A stretch of DNA of 64,000 nucleotides. Origin: Chelydra serpentina (Eukaryota > Chordata > Testudines > Chelydridae). This document shows positions 21,929 to 33,598 of this stretch, piece after piece. A model generated the notes under the pieces. That model did not search any database, had not been told where the DNA came from, and saw only the letters and a list, made by a program, of their open reading frames with translations. Position numbers and translations under genes: made by a program. Numbering within the stretch: position 1 is the first letter of the stretch; each line of letters begins with the position of its first letter. The stretch lies in the NCBI GenBank assembly GCA_037349315.1, contig JBAIAC010000003.1, positions 14,818,501 through 14,882,500 of the forward strand, given 5' to 3'.

Positions 21929-23924
21929 TCTCTCCCCCCTTCGAGACTGAACTGAGCGGGGTCACTCTGACCAGTGGCCTGGGGAAGTTCAGGGCCCCCT
22001 CTCTGGGACAACGCATCCGCTATCAGGTTGGCACTTCCCTTCACATGGACCACGTCCATGTCGTAATCCTGCAGGAGCAGGCTCCACCTCAGGAGCTTAG
22101 CGTTGGCCCCTTTCATCTGGTGTAGCCAGGTCAGGGGCGAGTGGTCGGTGTACACAGTGAAGTGTCGCCCGAATAGATACGGCTCTAGTTTCTTGAGGGC
22201 CCACACCATGCCAGGCATTCCTTCTTGATGGCCGCATAATTCTGCTCCCGGGGTAGCGGCTTCTTGCTTAAATACACGATGGGGTGTCTCTGCCCCGTTT
22301 CATCCTCCTGCATTAACACCGCCCCCAGTCCCATGTCGGAGGCGTCGGTGAACACCAGAAAGGGCTTGTCAAAGTCTGGGTTTGCCAGAACCGGGCCCCT
22401 GATCAAAGCCTCCTTCAGTGCACAGAGAGCCCTCTGGCACTCCTCGGTCCAGACCACCTTGTCTGGTTTCCCCTTCTTGCATAGCTCAGTGATGGGGGTG
22501 GCTATGGTGCTAAAGTGGGGCACAAATCTTCGATAGTACCCCGCCATCCCAATAAAGGCCTGGACCTGCTTTTTAGTTTGTGGAGCGGGCCAGTCCTGGA
22601 TCACCTCCACCTTGGCTGGTTCTGGCTTTAGGTGGCCGCTCCCCACCCGGTGTCCCAGGTAGGACACTTCAGCCATCCCCACCTTGCACTTCTCCGCTTT
22701 TACGGTCAGCTCTGCCTCCCGGAGTCGGTCCAGCACTTGTTTAACTTGGGACACATGGTCCTCCCATGTCTGGCTAAAGACACAGATGTCATCGATATAC
22801 GCCACAGCGAAGCTCTCCATCCCCTTCAGTAGCTGATCCACCAGGCGCTGGAAGGTGGCTGGCGCTCCCTTGAGGCCGAAAGGCAGGGTCAGGAACTCGT
22901 AGAGCCCCAGAGGGGTAATGAAGGCAGATTTCAGCCGGGCATCTGCATCCAGTGGCGCTTGCCAGTAGCCCTTTGTAAGATCCATGGTGGTAAGGTACCG
23001 AGCCCCTCCCAGCTTGTCTAGGAGCTCGTCCGGCCGGGGCATGGGGTAGGCATCAGATACAGTGATGGCATTGAGCTTCCGATAGTCCACACAGAACCGG
23101 ATCGACCCATCCTTTTTGGGGACCAGCACCACCGGCGAGGCCCAAGGGCTGGACGACGGCTGGATCACCCCCAAAGCCAGCATGTCCTTGACCTCTCTTT
23201 CCAGGTCCCGAGCTGTCTTCCCTGTGACTCGGAAGGGGGAGCATCTTATAGGTTGGTGCGCTCCTGTCCGCACCCGGTGGACAGTCAGATTAGTGCATCC
23301 AGGCTGGTTGGAAAACAGCTGTCGGTACCGATGCAGCACCCCTCTGATCTCAGCTTGCTGGGCAGGGGTTAGCTGATCAGAGAGGGGGATCGTTTCTTGG
23401 GAGGAGCCAGCTCCTGTTGCAGGGAATAGATCTACTAGAGGGTCACTTCCCTGCTCCTCCCAATGTCCACACACGGCCAGCACCACATTCCCCCTGTCAT
23501 AATATGGCTTCATCATATTGACATGGTACACCCGGCAGTGGTGTGCCCGGTTAGACAGCTCCACCACATAATTTACCTCATTTAGCTGCTTGACAACCTT
23601 GAAAGGGCCTTCCCAAGCGGCCTGCAGCTTGTTTTTCCTCACGGGAATGAGAACCATCACCTGATCCCCCGTGGCGTAGGCGCGGGCCCGCGCCGTGCGG
23701 TCATACCAGACCTTTTGCTTCCTCTGGGCTCTGGCCAGATTTCCCTTGGCCAGGCCCATGAGCTCAGTAAGTCTCTCTCGGAAGGTCAAGACATACTCCA
23801 CCACTGACTCTCCCTCGGGGGCCGCCTCCCCCTCCCATTCATCTCTCATCAGGTCCAGGGGCCCCCGTACCGTCCTGCCGTATAACAGTTCGAAGGGCGA
23901 GAATCCAGTAGACTCCTGGGGCAC
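21916..23924 (-). pseudogene. Gmr1-like pol: integrase end, RT and RNase H, one frameshift
   Basis: Residues 1-150 of the frame starting at 23924 are the end of the integrase core (STGFSPFELLYGRTVRG) and the GPF chromatin-side module (AWEGPFKVVKQLNEVNYV). RT follows: SPVVLVPKKDGSIRFCVDYR (about 263-282), MDLTKGYWQ, LPFGLKGAPATFQ, and the catalytic YIDD at 376-379. RNase H begins FTDASDMGLGAVL at 525. Near 22207 one base is missing, so the frame runs off as WCGPSRN, while the true continuation (VWALKKLEPYLFGRHFTVYT, then TDHSPL, VKGSANLIADALS) is in the next frame to a TAG at 21916-21918. Catalytic residues are kept up to the shift, so decay looks mild. Confidence 0.9.
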
Positions 23925-23940
23925 TTCCCTGTGTGCAGGT

Positions 23941-24812
23941 TAAGTGCCCAATCAAGAAAGATTTAACAGACAATAGAGCTTTGCCAGGAATGTGGCTTGG
24001 CTGGTAAGGAACTGAGTTGTGCATGGGCATGTGACTTGCCCATGTGACCCCAAAACTCCATTTTGTAACTGGATGCTACACAGGGAGAGGGAGGGGTGTT
24101 CACCCAGAGGAGAAAGTCTATTTAAACCCCTGGGAGACCCCTCCATTCTGTCTTCAGCTGGCTAAAGAGACAGCCTCTCCACCCCCCAAGGATATACCTT
24201 AAAGAAACTGGAACAAAGGACAATAACTATAGGGGGTGTGAGTGATTGGTGGACCCAGGCTAAGAGGACCATAGCCTGTAAAAGGAAGTTTACTGGAACT
24301 GGTGAGGTTTTTATCTGTATTCACTGTGCGTGTTTTATTTTATTTTACTTGGTAATTCACTTTATTCTGTCTGTTACTACTTGGAACCGCTTAAATCCCA
24401 CTTTCTGTACTTATTAAAATAACTTGTCACTTATTAATTAACCTGGAGTATGTGTTAGTAGTTGGAGGGGGGCAAACAGCTGTGCATATCTCTCTGTGAT
24501 ATAGAGGATGAAGAATTTATGAGTCACCCTGTATACGCTTTATACAGGGTTTGAACCCCATTGGGAGTTGGGCACCTGGGTTGGGAGTTGGGCACCCAGA
24601 ACACTTCCTAAGCTGCTTCCAGGCAGGCCTGCAGCTGTTAGGGGCCGTGGTTCAGACCTGGGTCTGGGTTTGCAGCAGGCTAGCGGGTCTGGCTCAAACC
24701 AGACAAGATTCTGGAGTCCCAAGCTGGAAAAGACAGGAGAGCAGGGGCAGAAGTAGTCTTGGCACATCAGGTGGCAGCCCCAAGGGAGTTTCTATGATAC
24801 CAACCCGTCACA
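23941..24812 (+). repeat. LTR (family related to A), + orientation, truncated left
   Basis: It ends 'accaacccgtcaca' at 24812, the same terminus as the LTRs at 4692 and 14051 but in the opposite orientation. It contains 'tctatttaaacccc' (TATA-like, about 24118) and an AT-rich 'ttattaaaataac' before the U5-like part. The left end is cut exactly where the Gmr1-like element begins. The inner sequence differs from the 14051 LTR over most of its length, so it is a sister family. Confidence 0.65.
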
Positions 24813-24960
24813 ACTATTTCTTCTGTTTATCATTTTTACAGTGAAAATATCTGTAATCAAAACATACACTTTGATTTCAATTACAACATAGAATACAAGA
24901 TATATATGAAAACGTAGAAAAACATCCAAAATATTTAATACATTTCAATTGGTAGTCTCT

Positions 24961-25064
24961 TGTTTAACAGTGCAATTAAAACTGCGATTGTGATTAAATT
25001 TTTTAATCGCAATTAATTTTTTGAGTTAACCGCATGAGTTACCTGTGATTAATCGACAGCCCTA
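24961..25064. repeat. AT-rich palindromic repeat (ttaatcgc motif)
   Basis: Repeated and inverted 'gattaaattttttaatcgc' and 'gtgattaatcgacagccct' blocks, the end of a dispersed transposon family common in turtles. Only one terminus is recognisable; the superfamily was not assigned. Confidence 0.5.
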
Positions 25065-25323
25065 CGTTATACAGTAGCATGAGCTATGTTCGCTTACACG
25101 TGCAAAGCCAAGATTTTTAAAAATCGGAGCCTACAATTTCAGCTCCTTGCTCCTTATTTATGCTCCTGAATAAATAAGTAATCTGATTTTTTAAGTGCTG
25201 AGCACCCAGCATGTCCTAAGAACCAGCTACGGAGCTCAGAGAAGGGTTTTTGTCAAACCCCCGATTGATGGAGAGAGCATGTTACTTTAAATCATGGTGA
25301 AGAACTGCTGCTCCAGTAGGGAG

Positions 25324-25507
25324 TCATAGAGTCATAGAATATCAGGGTTGGAAGGGACCTTAGTAGGTCATCTAGTCCAACCCCCTGCTCAAACAGGACC
25401 AATCCCCAATTTTTGCCCCAGATCCCTAAATGGCCCCCTCAAGGACTGAACTCACAACCCTGGGTTTAGCAGGCCAATGCTCAAACCACTGAGCTATCCC
25501 TCCCCCC
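25324..25507 (-). repeat. tRNA-derived SINE with CR1 tail
   Basis: Full-length copy on the - strand: 'ggagggatagctcagtggtt' head, B box 'tgtgagttcagtcc', and a tail ending attctatgactctatgact. It is very close to the 15611 copy. Confidence 0.92.
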
Positions 25508-27346
25508 TCAGTGTGTTATTTAAAAAGGGCAAACCCAACAGCCTCGTGTCTGTCCAACGCGAAGCAAACAAGTAATCCCTGGCCACAGATTTATTACATG
25601 GGGGTCGTGTCTGGCTCCTCTAAATCTGGTGAGCAGCAGCGTGAGCGTAGCCAGGCTGTTACATGAAACCTGTGGCACAGACCTGTGCAAAAACAAGTAC
25701 AGAAAGTGGCTTCTGCATCCCGCTGATCTTCTGATGAATAGGTCAGCTGGGAGCAAAGCCAAAATCTGCAGGCTACATGCTGCCAAAAGATGTGGGCATT
25801 TTCCAATGAAGGAATCACTTGACCATATCTAGGAGTGATGGAAACCATTTTAACCTTTAGCCTGGCGGCGTTCGACATGCACTAGCCTGCTCCTCTGACG
25901 TTGTTAGCAACCTACTCACGTGTGCACACGGGGATTACTTATTTCTCAACAGTATCGTAACATTTTGTATTTAAAAGGTTTAGCCCCCAGATTTTCAGCG
26001 GGGGAAGTGTGGAAGAAAACCTCCCTCCGAATTCGTAGCCCAGCTGCTAGGGCACTCAGCTGGAACGTGGGACACCCCCTGGTTCAAGTCCCCCTTTTGT
26101 GTGCAAAGACACATTTAAACTGAGAGCAAACAGCCTGCTTAGGCTGTTTCCAGCAGCATCCTGAATGTGCTGTGCGCTGTACACACACCTGGCCAGATGC
26201 TGTGCTGTGGTATAAGATGGGATTTCCAAAGGAGCCTATGGGAATTCAGTGCCCAAATTTCAGTGAGACTTGGGCATCTAACTCCCTTTCAAATTCCAAC
26301 CTAAATAGACAAGGGAGGTTCAGGGTGACGTTAGGAACAAGTTTTGTTAGTAACTCTTTTCTTCCCTCGCCAAACTATCCCTCCTTCTGTCCTGGTGCAC
26401 CAGCCAATCTGCTTCTGCCACTCTCCCTAGCTATACCTCACAGTCAGGTTCAGTACAAAAGCCTGGGGAAGAGAAAAAGAAACTAAAGAGCCCGGGAGGT
26501 AGTCTTATGTTGGTGAGTGCCTGAAGTTGGAGGGACTCTCTAGGGATGGGGCATAGCCCTACATGGCTGAACCCGGCCTCTGCCATCACTGACCGCTTCC
26601 GTTGCTCCAGGTGAGGGTGCCTGAAACACCCTAACGTACATAAGCTAATTCTTTGGTAGGGAAGGGCACGGCTTAGAATGAGCTGGTGTGGCTCTGTTTA
26701 TGTAAAAGTGGGGATTGATATCAGAGAAAGGAATAGTAGTCATTCCAGGATATGCTAGGCTCTACAATTCTTTAGAATTTCCAACGTGAATCTGACAAAC
26801 CTCTCACACAAGGCACATTCAAAGCAGACATAACATTGCCGAGTTCACAGCCAACTTCGCATGACCCGAGATTAAACAGGACTTTAGTGCTCATTTAAAA
26901 GACAGCGACCTTTCCGACTGCATATAACCCAACCAGCCCCGGAGGCAGTTAAGGCTATTTAAGCATTCAGAATGCCCTAACCATCAAATACAGCTTAATA
27001 ACATTGCATTCATAGGTCAGATAAGAGAGATTATAAATTAAAACATTCTAAATCTGTTCATCATAATAAAATGATGAATCTTCTCAAAAATGAAAACAAT
27101 GCCATATAGCACAATAAAGTCGAGTGTGTAATTTGCAGACTAGAACCTCTATCAAATCATGTTTCTCCTCACTTGTGTAATAACAGCAGTCGAGGGATGA
27201 TATATTTAGAATCTGGGGAATGTTCCCTATCAAGTTATAGACAACTGCAAAGATAAGTCAAAGTCTAAGCCTAAACAACTTTGCTGTGCCCCTTTAAACT
27301 GTTAATATTTTTTAACTAGTTTCAGCAGCAAGTTCTTCATTTAGGG
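25508..27346. other. Intergenic sequence with a tRNA-like SINE remnant
   Basis: At about 26030-26095 'gtagcccagctgctagggca' followed by 'tggttcaagtccccc' resembles the A and B boxes of another tRNA-derived SINE. Nothing else was recognised. Confidence 0.4.
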
Positions 27347-27504
27347 CAGTGGTTCTCAACCTTGCAGCCCAATCAGCACACAGCTGCGGCCCATGTGACA
27401 TCCTCAGGGCCATACGGGTAGAATATATATTGTGTGGATGCGGCCCACATAACACAAAGAGCGGCATATGTGGCCCACAATGGTAAATAGGTTGACAACC
27501 ACTG
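27347..27504. mobile_element. Short hAT-type MITE with perfect 8-bp target duplication
   Basis: 158 bp, ends CAGTGGTTCTCAACC and GGTTGACAACCACTG, flanked on both sides by 'atttaggg' (27339-27346 and 27505-27512). The intact duplication indicates a clean hAT insertion. It has no coding capacity. Confidence 0.92.
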
Positions 27505-27512
27505 ATTTAGGG

Positions 27513-28024
27513 GCAGTCATGGTCCTAACGCACAGCCTGCATGAGCAGGCTTCTGTGTTGGGGTTTTCTGAGGGCTTAAAGAGGGCATCCTTCAGACTGC
27601 AGCTCCAGACAGCAGTGGTTCTGTCTGTGGTGCTGGTTCCCTCGTACCCCCTCTGCATGGGGAAAGGGAAAAGGCGAGTGGAACCAATCAATTGCATAGC
27701 CATCATCCCTGTCTCCAGAAAAACCCAAAGAGCTCTGTGTAGCTCGAAAGCTTGTCTCTGTCACCAACAGAAGTTGGTCCAATAAAAGATATGACCTACC
27801 CATCTTGCCTCTCCAGAAAAACCTATACACTAGTGCATAAGGAGCCCATATTCCACTCTCACAACAGAACCACACGATTTTACTGCAGTGGGGGCCCTCC
27901 TTGGCCACAGGGAGCCTATTGGCCCCATATAATGAAGCTGGCTTCCATATGAATGTTGCTAACTAATGCTAGGGGTTACTTACAGACAGCAAGGTTGTTT
28001 ATTAGCCATTAATAAAAGGTATAG
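27513..28024. other. Intergenic sequence with a dispersed repeat fragment
   Basis: At about 27745-27800 'caccaacagaagttggtcc' and 'aataaaagatat' mark one arm of the same family that forms a foldback at 42394-42529. The remainder is AT-rich and precedes the REST 3' end. Confidence 0.45.
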
Positions 28025-28047
28025 ATAAGCCACAAAGTTTAATAAAG

Positions 28048-28053
28048 TTTATT
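28048..28053 (-). terminator. REST: Candidate REST polyadenylation signal
   Basis: AATAAA on the - strand, in AT-rich context, at the border between repeat-poor sequence and repeat-bearing intergenic DNA. Confidence 0.4.
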
Positions 28054-30021
28054 TAATCATGACTATGCTTAGGAAAATACACTCATAAAGGTTAATATAA
28101 TGCAATTTAGTTTAACTTTACACTACATTTTGGACAAAAGACTTGTACTTAGTTTAGGTAAAACAGGACTTGTGATCTGGTTTGTTTTACATCTATTACA
28201 AATGTATAAAAGGTTGTCATGCACTACAGTAGATAAACAGCATGAAAAAAAATTACCTTTGGTTTAATTCAGAAAATAATACAAGTATTGCACTGTAAAA
28301 GCTTCAAACGTGGTGCAACAAAACATTATAAAAATGTTTCAATGCCAGCTTACAAAAGTTCATTAGCTAGTGTAATTTTAGAAAAAAGCATATGTACACG
28401 TGAAACAATTCCATTAGCTACCTGGCTTCAGTTAATATCGTATGTAAATCAGGTATCTACACCACCAAGATTCAAGAGGTGTCTTGAATTTGGTTTAACA
28501 CTTTTCAGCTACATTATTACTCTGTTGAAATCAACAACGTTATCGGATGCTAACTGACCTGTCAGTTCAAAGGATGTACAGTTCCAGCCTAGTTTATCAA
28601 AATTCAGAAATAGCAACTACGTTACCATGGATTACAAGTTCCTGGTTATCCACTTTTTAGGTCATTTCTTGTGATGGTCACTTTTTGAGTGTACATTTCC
28701 ATATAGGTGAAAGCCAGTATGGGATTGGCAGTGTGGGATAGCATTACATGGAAGCCCGCAGTAATCCCTCCAGCCACACCTTAAGGTTGGATATTGTTAC
28801 AGGCTTTGTCGCCCAGAGAAGCCCTATGAGAGGGAAGAAATACTGGCAACAAAGTATACTAAATAATTTAACATTCTTGGAAAAGAAACACAATGTGGTA
28901 CATATGTTTAAAGAGAGAGCTGAAAAATACATATTTTAGAACACACAAGGTAGGTTAACTAAGTTTTACACCCTATTTCAAATATTCACTAGCAACGTCT
29001 AAGCATATTGTTAGAGATGAGTGACATATTATATCTTTTGCTGCTTTACCTTCACATACTTCCAAATTCCTATCTTTAGCTCTATTAAAAGCAAATCAGA
29101 AAAATGGAAATTCCAACATGGTTTCATTCTCATATCTAAAGTATTTCAGGGCAAAAAGATCACATCTCTGGTATATTTGTAAGTAGGAAGAATCCACATT
29201 TTATTTTTGTTCATACTTAACACATTAATTTTCACTTTCAAATCTTGTGATAAGGAATATTGCCTAATATAGGCACTATTCTTTTCATGGAGTCCCTGTG
29301 AGCATAAAGGAAAAAGTATTCAGCCCAGCCCTTTCACCAGCAGCGTACAGTATTTACTTGGAGAAACAGAAGTCTGCTTTTATTTAATGGCAGGTCATTT
29401 AAATTGAATTCATCTCACTGCCATATTTTAACTTCCAGCTCAAAAACCAGGCTTGTCCAAAAACTTTAGCTGAATAGAATTAAAGTTCTTGAAATCTCTC
29501 ACAAGATGGTAATCGCTCTTTTAAAAAAATAGGAAGGTATCCATAAAACCTCTACACGTCACTGGAATTCCCAGCCTCTGTTCAAATCTCTTACACAAGA
29601 TGGTAACATATATATAAAAAGATAACACACTATTAACAAGAAAGCTACAGCTACGACTATCACAACTGGTTGTTTAGGAAGACAATTCAACTAGGTTTAT
29701 TTTCTTAATGTTTTAACATAAATATAGTTGCAACTTGATCTTCAGTTGACAATGATTGTCACAGCCAAGGAAAGCACTGAATGCTATCTAATCACACACA
29801 AACTCTCTATACATTATACAATTTATTTCTGTCTTGAGGGATCTCCCCCCTCACAAATCTTTGGCCTTCCACTATCAATCTCCCCCAGAAGCAGTGTACC
29901 ATCTTTGTTCTCTATTCATTCAAGTTATATTTATGCACACAGATATGCAGTTTCCAGAACTAGTTATGTCTCTAGACAAAACAAGAAGTAATCAGAATAA
30001 ATACAAACTCTGCTGTCCCCT

Positions 30022-30050
30022 GGGGGGGGGGGGGGGGGGGGGGAGGGGGG
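30022..30050. repeat. Poly(G) tract
   Basis: 22 consecutive G, then A, then six G. On the REST sense strand it is a C tract within the inferred 3' UTR. The length may be uncertain because such runs are hard to sequence. Confidence 0.9.
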
Positions 30051-31916
30051 AAGAATAGTAGGAGTTTATTTTTCTTTCTTGGCAGAGTTCATATTTAGAG
30101 GACTTGTCACAAAATGCCTTGGCAGATGAGCTCACTCACTGGGGGCTCTCTTCAGCTGACATTTGCATTCACAACTGCTGCTCCCCAGAGGTCTAGCAAG
30201 CATTCAGGGCTGAAAAGCCAGGGAGGCTGCACCCTATGCAAGAGACATAAATGTGGATTCCCCTGCTGCAGAGATGGGTTTTTTTGCCTATTTGTTTTTG
30301 TAACTGGTTGGCACACAGCTAGCACACATGCAGCCTTCCTAGCACTTGCATGCCTCAGAAGATCATCTGTGTTTTGTTCTGGATGGAGCCCTGTATTCAA
30401 ATATTACTTATATGTCTTTCCTCGCATATCAGCATGAGTTTATAATATGGCCACCAATTTATTTTCTCTTTGTCACCTTTAACTGATCAAGGCTATTTTG
30501 TTTAATTGTTTAATTAAATCTTGAATGAATAAAGAACAGAAAATTCTACATCTTTCCTAATTCCAGGTTTGTTGCTTACCAGTCTTTTTTTGGTGCATGG
30601 GATTTTGGATTTGGATGATCTACACTTACATCAGTGCTACAATTAGTTTTAATCCTGTAGATTGAGAGTTGCCCACATTGAAATGGAGAAGAAAAAAGAA
30701 AACAAGGTTTATAGAAATATGCAGTCTGTTTCCCTCTAGAATGAATATTCCACTTTATGGTGATCAGAAGTTATAAATTAATTAAAATGAATACACTATA
30801 AGTATTACAAATACCAGAAGTAATATTTTCATGACAAAATACAATGAACATGCCATGAATATGGTTATTCAAAATGTTTTGAACCTGCATCAGCATCCTT
30901 TGCCCAAAAAAAACTATACAATTTTAAAGCTACTTAAAAACATAACCAAACACTCCATAATTTTACCAATTCATGCACAACCAATAATACCCCATGAAAA
31001 CAAGAAAAACTGTAGCAGAGTATCAAAGAAAACTGGCCCATGGTAAGCAACAAATCTGAAAGTTTCAAACACAGAAAAAATTACATGAACAAAACCAAAC
31101 ATGCATATATAGTGTACATATACTGCACAAATGCTATTCCTAAAGGATTAAACTGCATAGGTAAAAATCAAAAATATAATGTGCAATATTTTAAGCCCTT
31201 AAAGCACAATCAAAAGTAAAGAATAAAAAAAACACATAACACTTGCTCCCCTCATAACTATGCCAATTACAACTACAGTTTCAATTAATATATTTACCAA
31301 GATCTGCAATCAAAAGTTGGAAATATGACTTCCAAATTTTGGCTTACTGCTCATGATTAGGGGATTTCAAATGTATATTCAAAATTACAATTATCCTCAA
31401 ATGATTATGTTTATCTCTAGACAAATTTGATTTGTTTTACAAAGTGCTCTTTTTATGAAACAGAAGCCATCTTCCTTGTAGAAAAATCAATTAGTTGATA
31501 CGAAGATATGTTAAGATAATCGAACTAAAATTTAATTTAAGAAAAACTGACAGCTAAGAATAAAAAGGTTCTTATGGTTCAAAATGCATCTGAATTACGC
31601 AGGTGTAGCTATAGTCTGTTTACTAAAACTCAATTTATAAAATAATTTGTGCATAAACGAACAGGCTAGAGGCTTACGCTGATTTAATAGGATACAGCCT
31701 CATATACCCTACCTACGTGCCTTCTTTAATCAAGAGATACAATTAATGAATTCAACATTACACAAAATGTTGGCAAAAGTATTTTCAACTTAAAAAAAAA
31801 TTAAACTAGACACAAATTAAAGCAAACCATGCTTTAAAAAGACTACAACAACTGTACATAAACTGTGTAAGATCTTACAGACAAAAGGATAAACTTGCCA
31901 TCAAACTGCAATTTGG

Positions 31917-33598
31917 TTATTCCTGCCCCTTTGTTGCCTTCTCAAGATAATACACGTTCACTAAGTGGCGATTGAGGTGCTTACTGTATTCACCTTCTTT
32001 TTTAAATGAGCGGTCACAAAAAATACACACATAGTTCTCCTTTGCAACCTTGGCCTCTGCAGCTTCCTGTGACGCTTTGCTACTTGTTTCCTCTGGCACA
32101 GACCGAGCGCCATTTAACCCGGAATCATCACTTCCTTCTGACACGTTGTCACTTATATCACTGCCATCATGACTGTGGATGCCTTCGTCTTCATCCATTT
32201 CCTGAGATTCATTCACTGCCATGTTATCTGCAGATGACAAAGCCAGAGCTTCTTTAGGGCCTTGCTCACATTTTTCTGGTGATTGTGATGGTTCTTCAGC
32301 TGGCAAGTCTGTTTTGGACAGATCTACTGGATCTGGATTAGTCACAGTTTCTGTCTCACAAGTTTGCACCAGCTTCAGCTGATGTGCCAAATCTGGTAAT
32401 GCATCCTTTGGCACATCTAGGTTTTGTTGAGAGGATGATGTGCTAGGAGACTCCTCAGAGCAAGTGGCCTGCTCTTTATCTGGCTGTTCTTCAACTTCTT
32501 TCTGATAAACAGTTTCTTTATTCTCCTCCTCTGAAGTAGGCATTTCTTGGTCTGTTACCTCTGGCTCTATATTTTCATCCCGAAGCTGTGGGGGAAGTTG
32601 TCCCTGGTCCTGCACACACTCTCCATCAATAGTCTTGGTTTCCCCATCAGGAATCTGGCTGTCAGTGTTCACTAACACTGGACTATCAACAGGATCTGGC
32701 TCCTTCTTCTCGTCATTCCCATCACTGTCAGACTTCCCCTTTTTGTTCTGTTCTAGGAGAGGAGACTTTTCAGGGATTACCTCACCTTGGATCTTTTCCT
32801 GATCAAGTTTATTGCTTTTCTTACTATGCTTATTCTTCAAAGCTTTCTTTTTTCTGCTTTTCTTAAGGCAAGAGTTCAGTTTTTTAGGCACCTCCAACTT
32901 GACTTCACTCTTTTGAGCTTCCTGACAGTTTCTGGATTTATTTTCCACTTTCTTTTTCTTTTTTGCTATTGTTTGTGTGTCATTTTCAGGATCTTGCTTT
33001 GAGAAAACTAACGCAGCCTCTGCTTTTCTTTTAGTCTTCTTTGTTTTACTTGATTTCTCTGTACTTTTGTCACTTTTAATATCTACCTCCTTGTTTTCAG
33101 AAGCTGATTTATGACTCCTGGTTGTCACCTGGCCTACACAAACACTGCTGGCTGGTTTCTTTTCTTTTGATAAGCTCTCTTTTTTCTCCACTTTTACAGC
33201 TCCCTCGTTTTTCTTTTCAGATGAATCTCCTTTCATTTGCTCTTTCTCCATCTTGTCATTCACACTTTCAGAAAAGTCAGTTTCACTCTTTTTAGTCCGT
33301 AGTTTCACTTTGGAAACATCCATTGTGATATCCGAACAATCAGGATGTCTGGATTTGATGTGATACTGCAGGTTACATTTCTTGGATGCAGCATAATCAC
33401 AGACAGGACAAAGGAACTGGCGTGGGTTGACATGGAGCTCTACATGCTTTTTGAAGTTACTTCGGTCAGCTGTTTTGTAGTCACAGTGTGGGCAAGTCAG
33501 AGGTTTGGGCCCATTGTGAACCTGCCTTGCATGACGAGTTACTTCATGCTGGTTTGAGGCCACATAGCTGCACTGATCACATTTAAATGGCTTCTCAC
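31917..33598 (-). CDS. REST: REST last coding exon: fingers 6-8, linker, C-terminal finger
   Basis: The acceptor 'ttcctcag' precedes 33598. The exon completes a split Gly codon, then reads [20 protein letters not shown]. Fingers 6-8 end with [17 protein letters not shown]. The linker is low complexity, first Lys/Ser-rich and then Glu/Asp/Ser-rich. The stop is TAA at 31919-31917 after KATKGQE. Confidence 0.96.

Larger units (their letters stand above)
21448..23940 (-). mobile_element. Ty3/gypsy element with INT-RT-RNase H order (Gmr1-like), 5'-truncated
   Basis: On the - strand the retained order is integrase C-terminal part, RT, RNase H, polypurine tract, 3' LTR. In ordinary Ty3/gypsy elements integrase follows RNase H; here it precedes RT, and RNase H is followed directly by the polypurine tract and LTR. 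That is the Ty1/copia-like order described for Gmr1-like deuterostome gypsy elements. The left flank of the LTR is 'gatgg'. Everything upstream of the integrase end (LTR, gag, protease, most of integrase) is missing, and the break abuts another LTR at 23941. Confidence 0.88.
28025..31916 (-). other. REST: Probable REST 3' untranslated region
   Basis: AT-rich sequence of about 3.9 kb, continuous with the last REST exon. It lacks recognisable SINE, CR1 or hAT copies, unlike the flanks, which suggests constraint. A canonical AATAAA on the - strand at 28053-28048 gives a plausible end near 28025. Human REST also has a 3' UTR of several kb. The end is inferred; earlier poly(A) sites are possible. 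Confidence 0.55.

Noticed and set aside
32006..33557. Plus-strand frames across the REST last exon
   Set aside because: Antisense shadows of the REST coding sequence.
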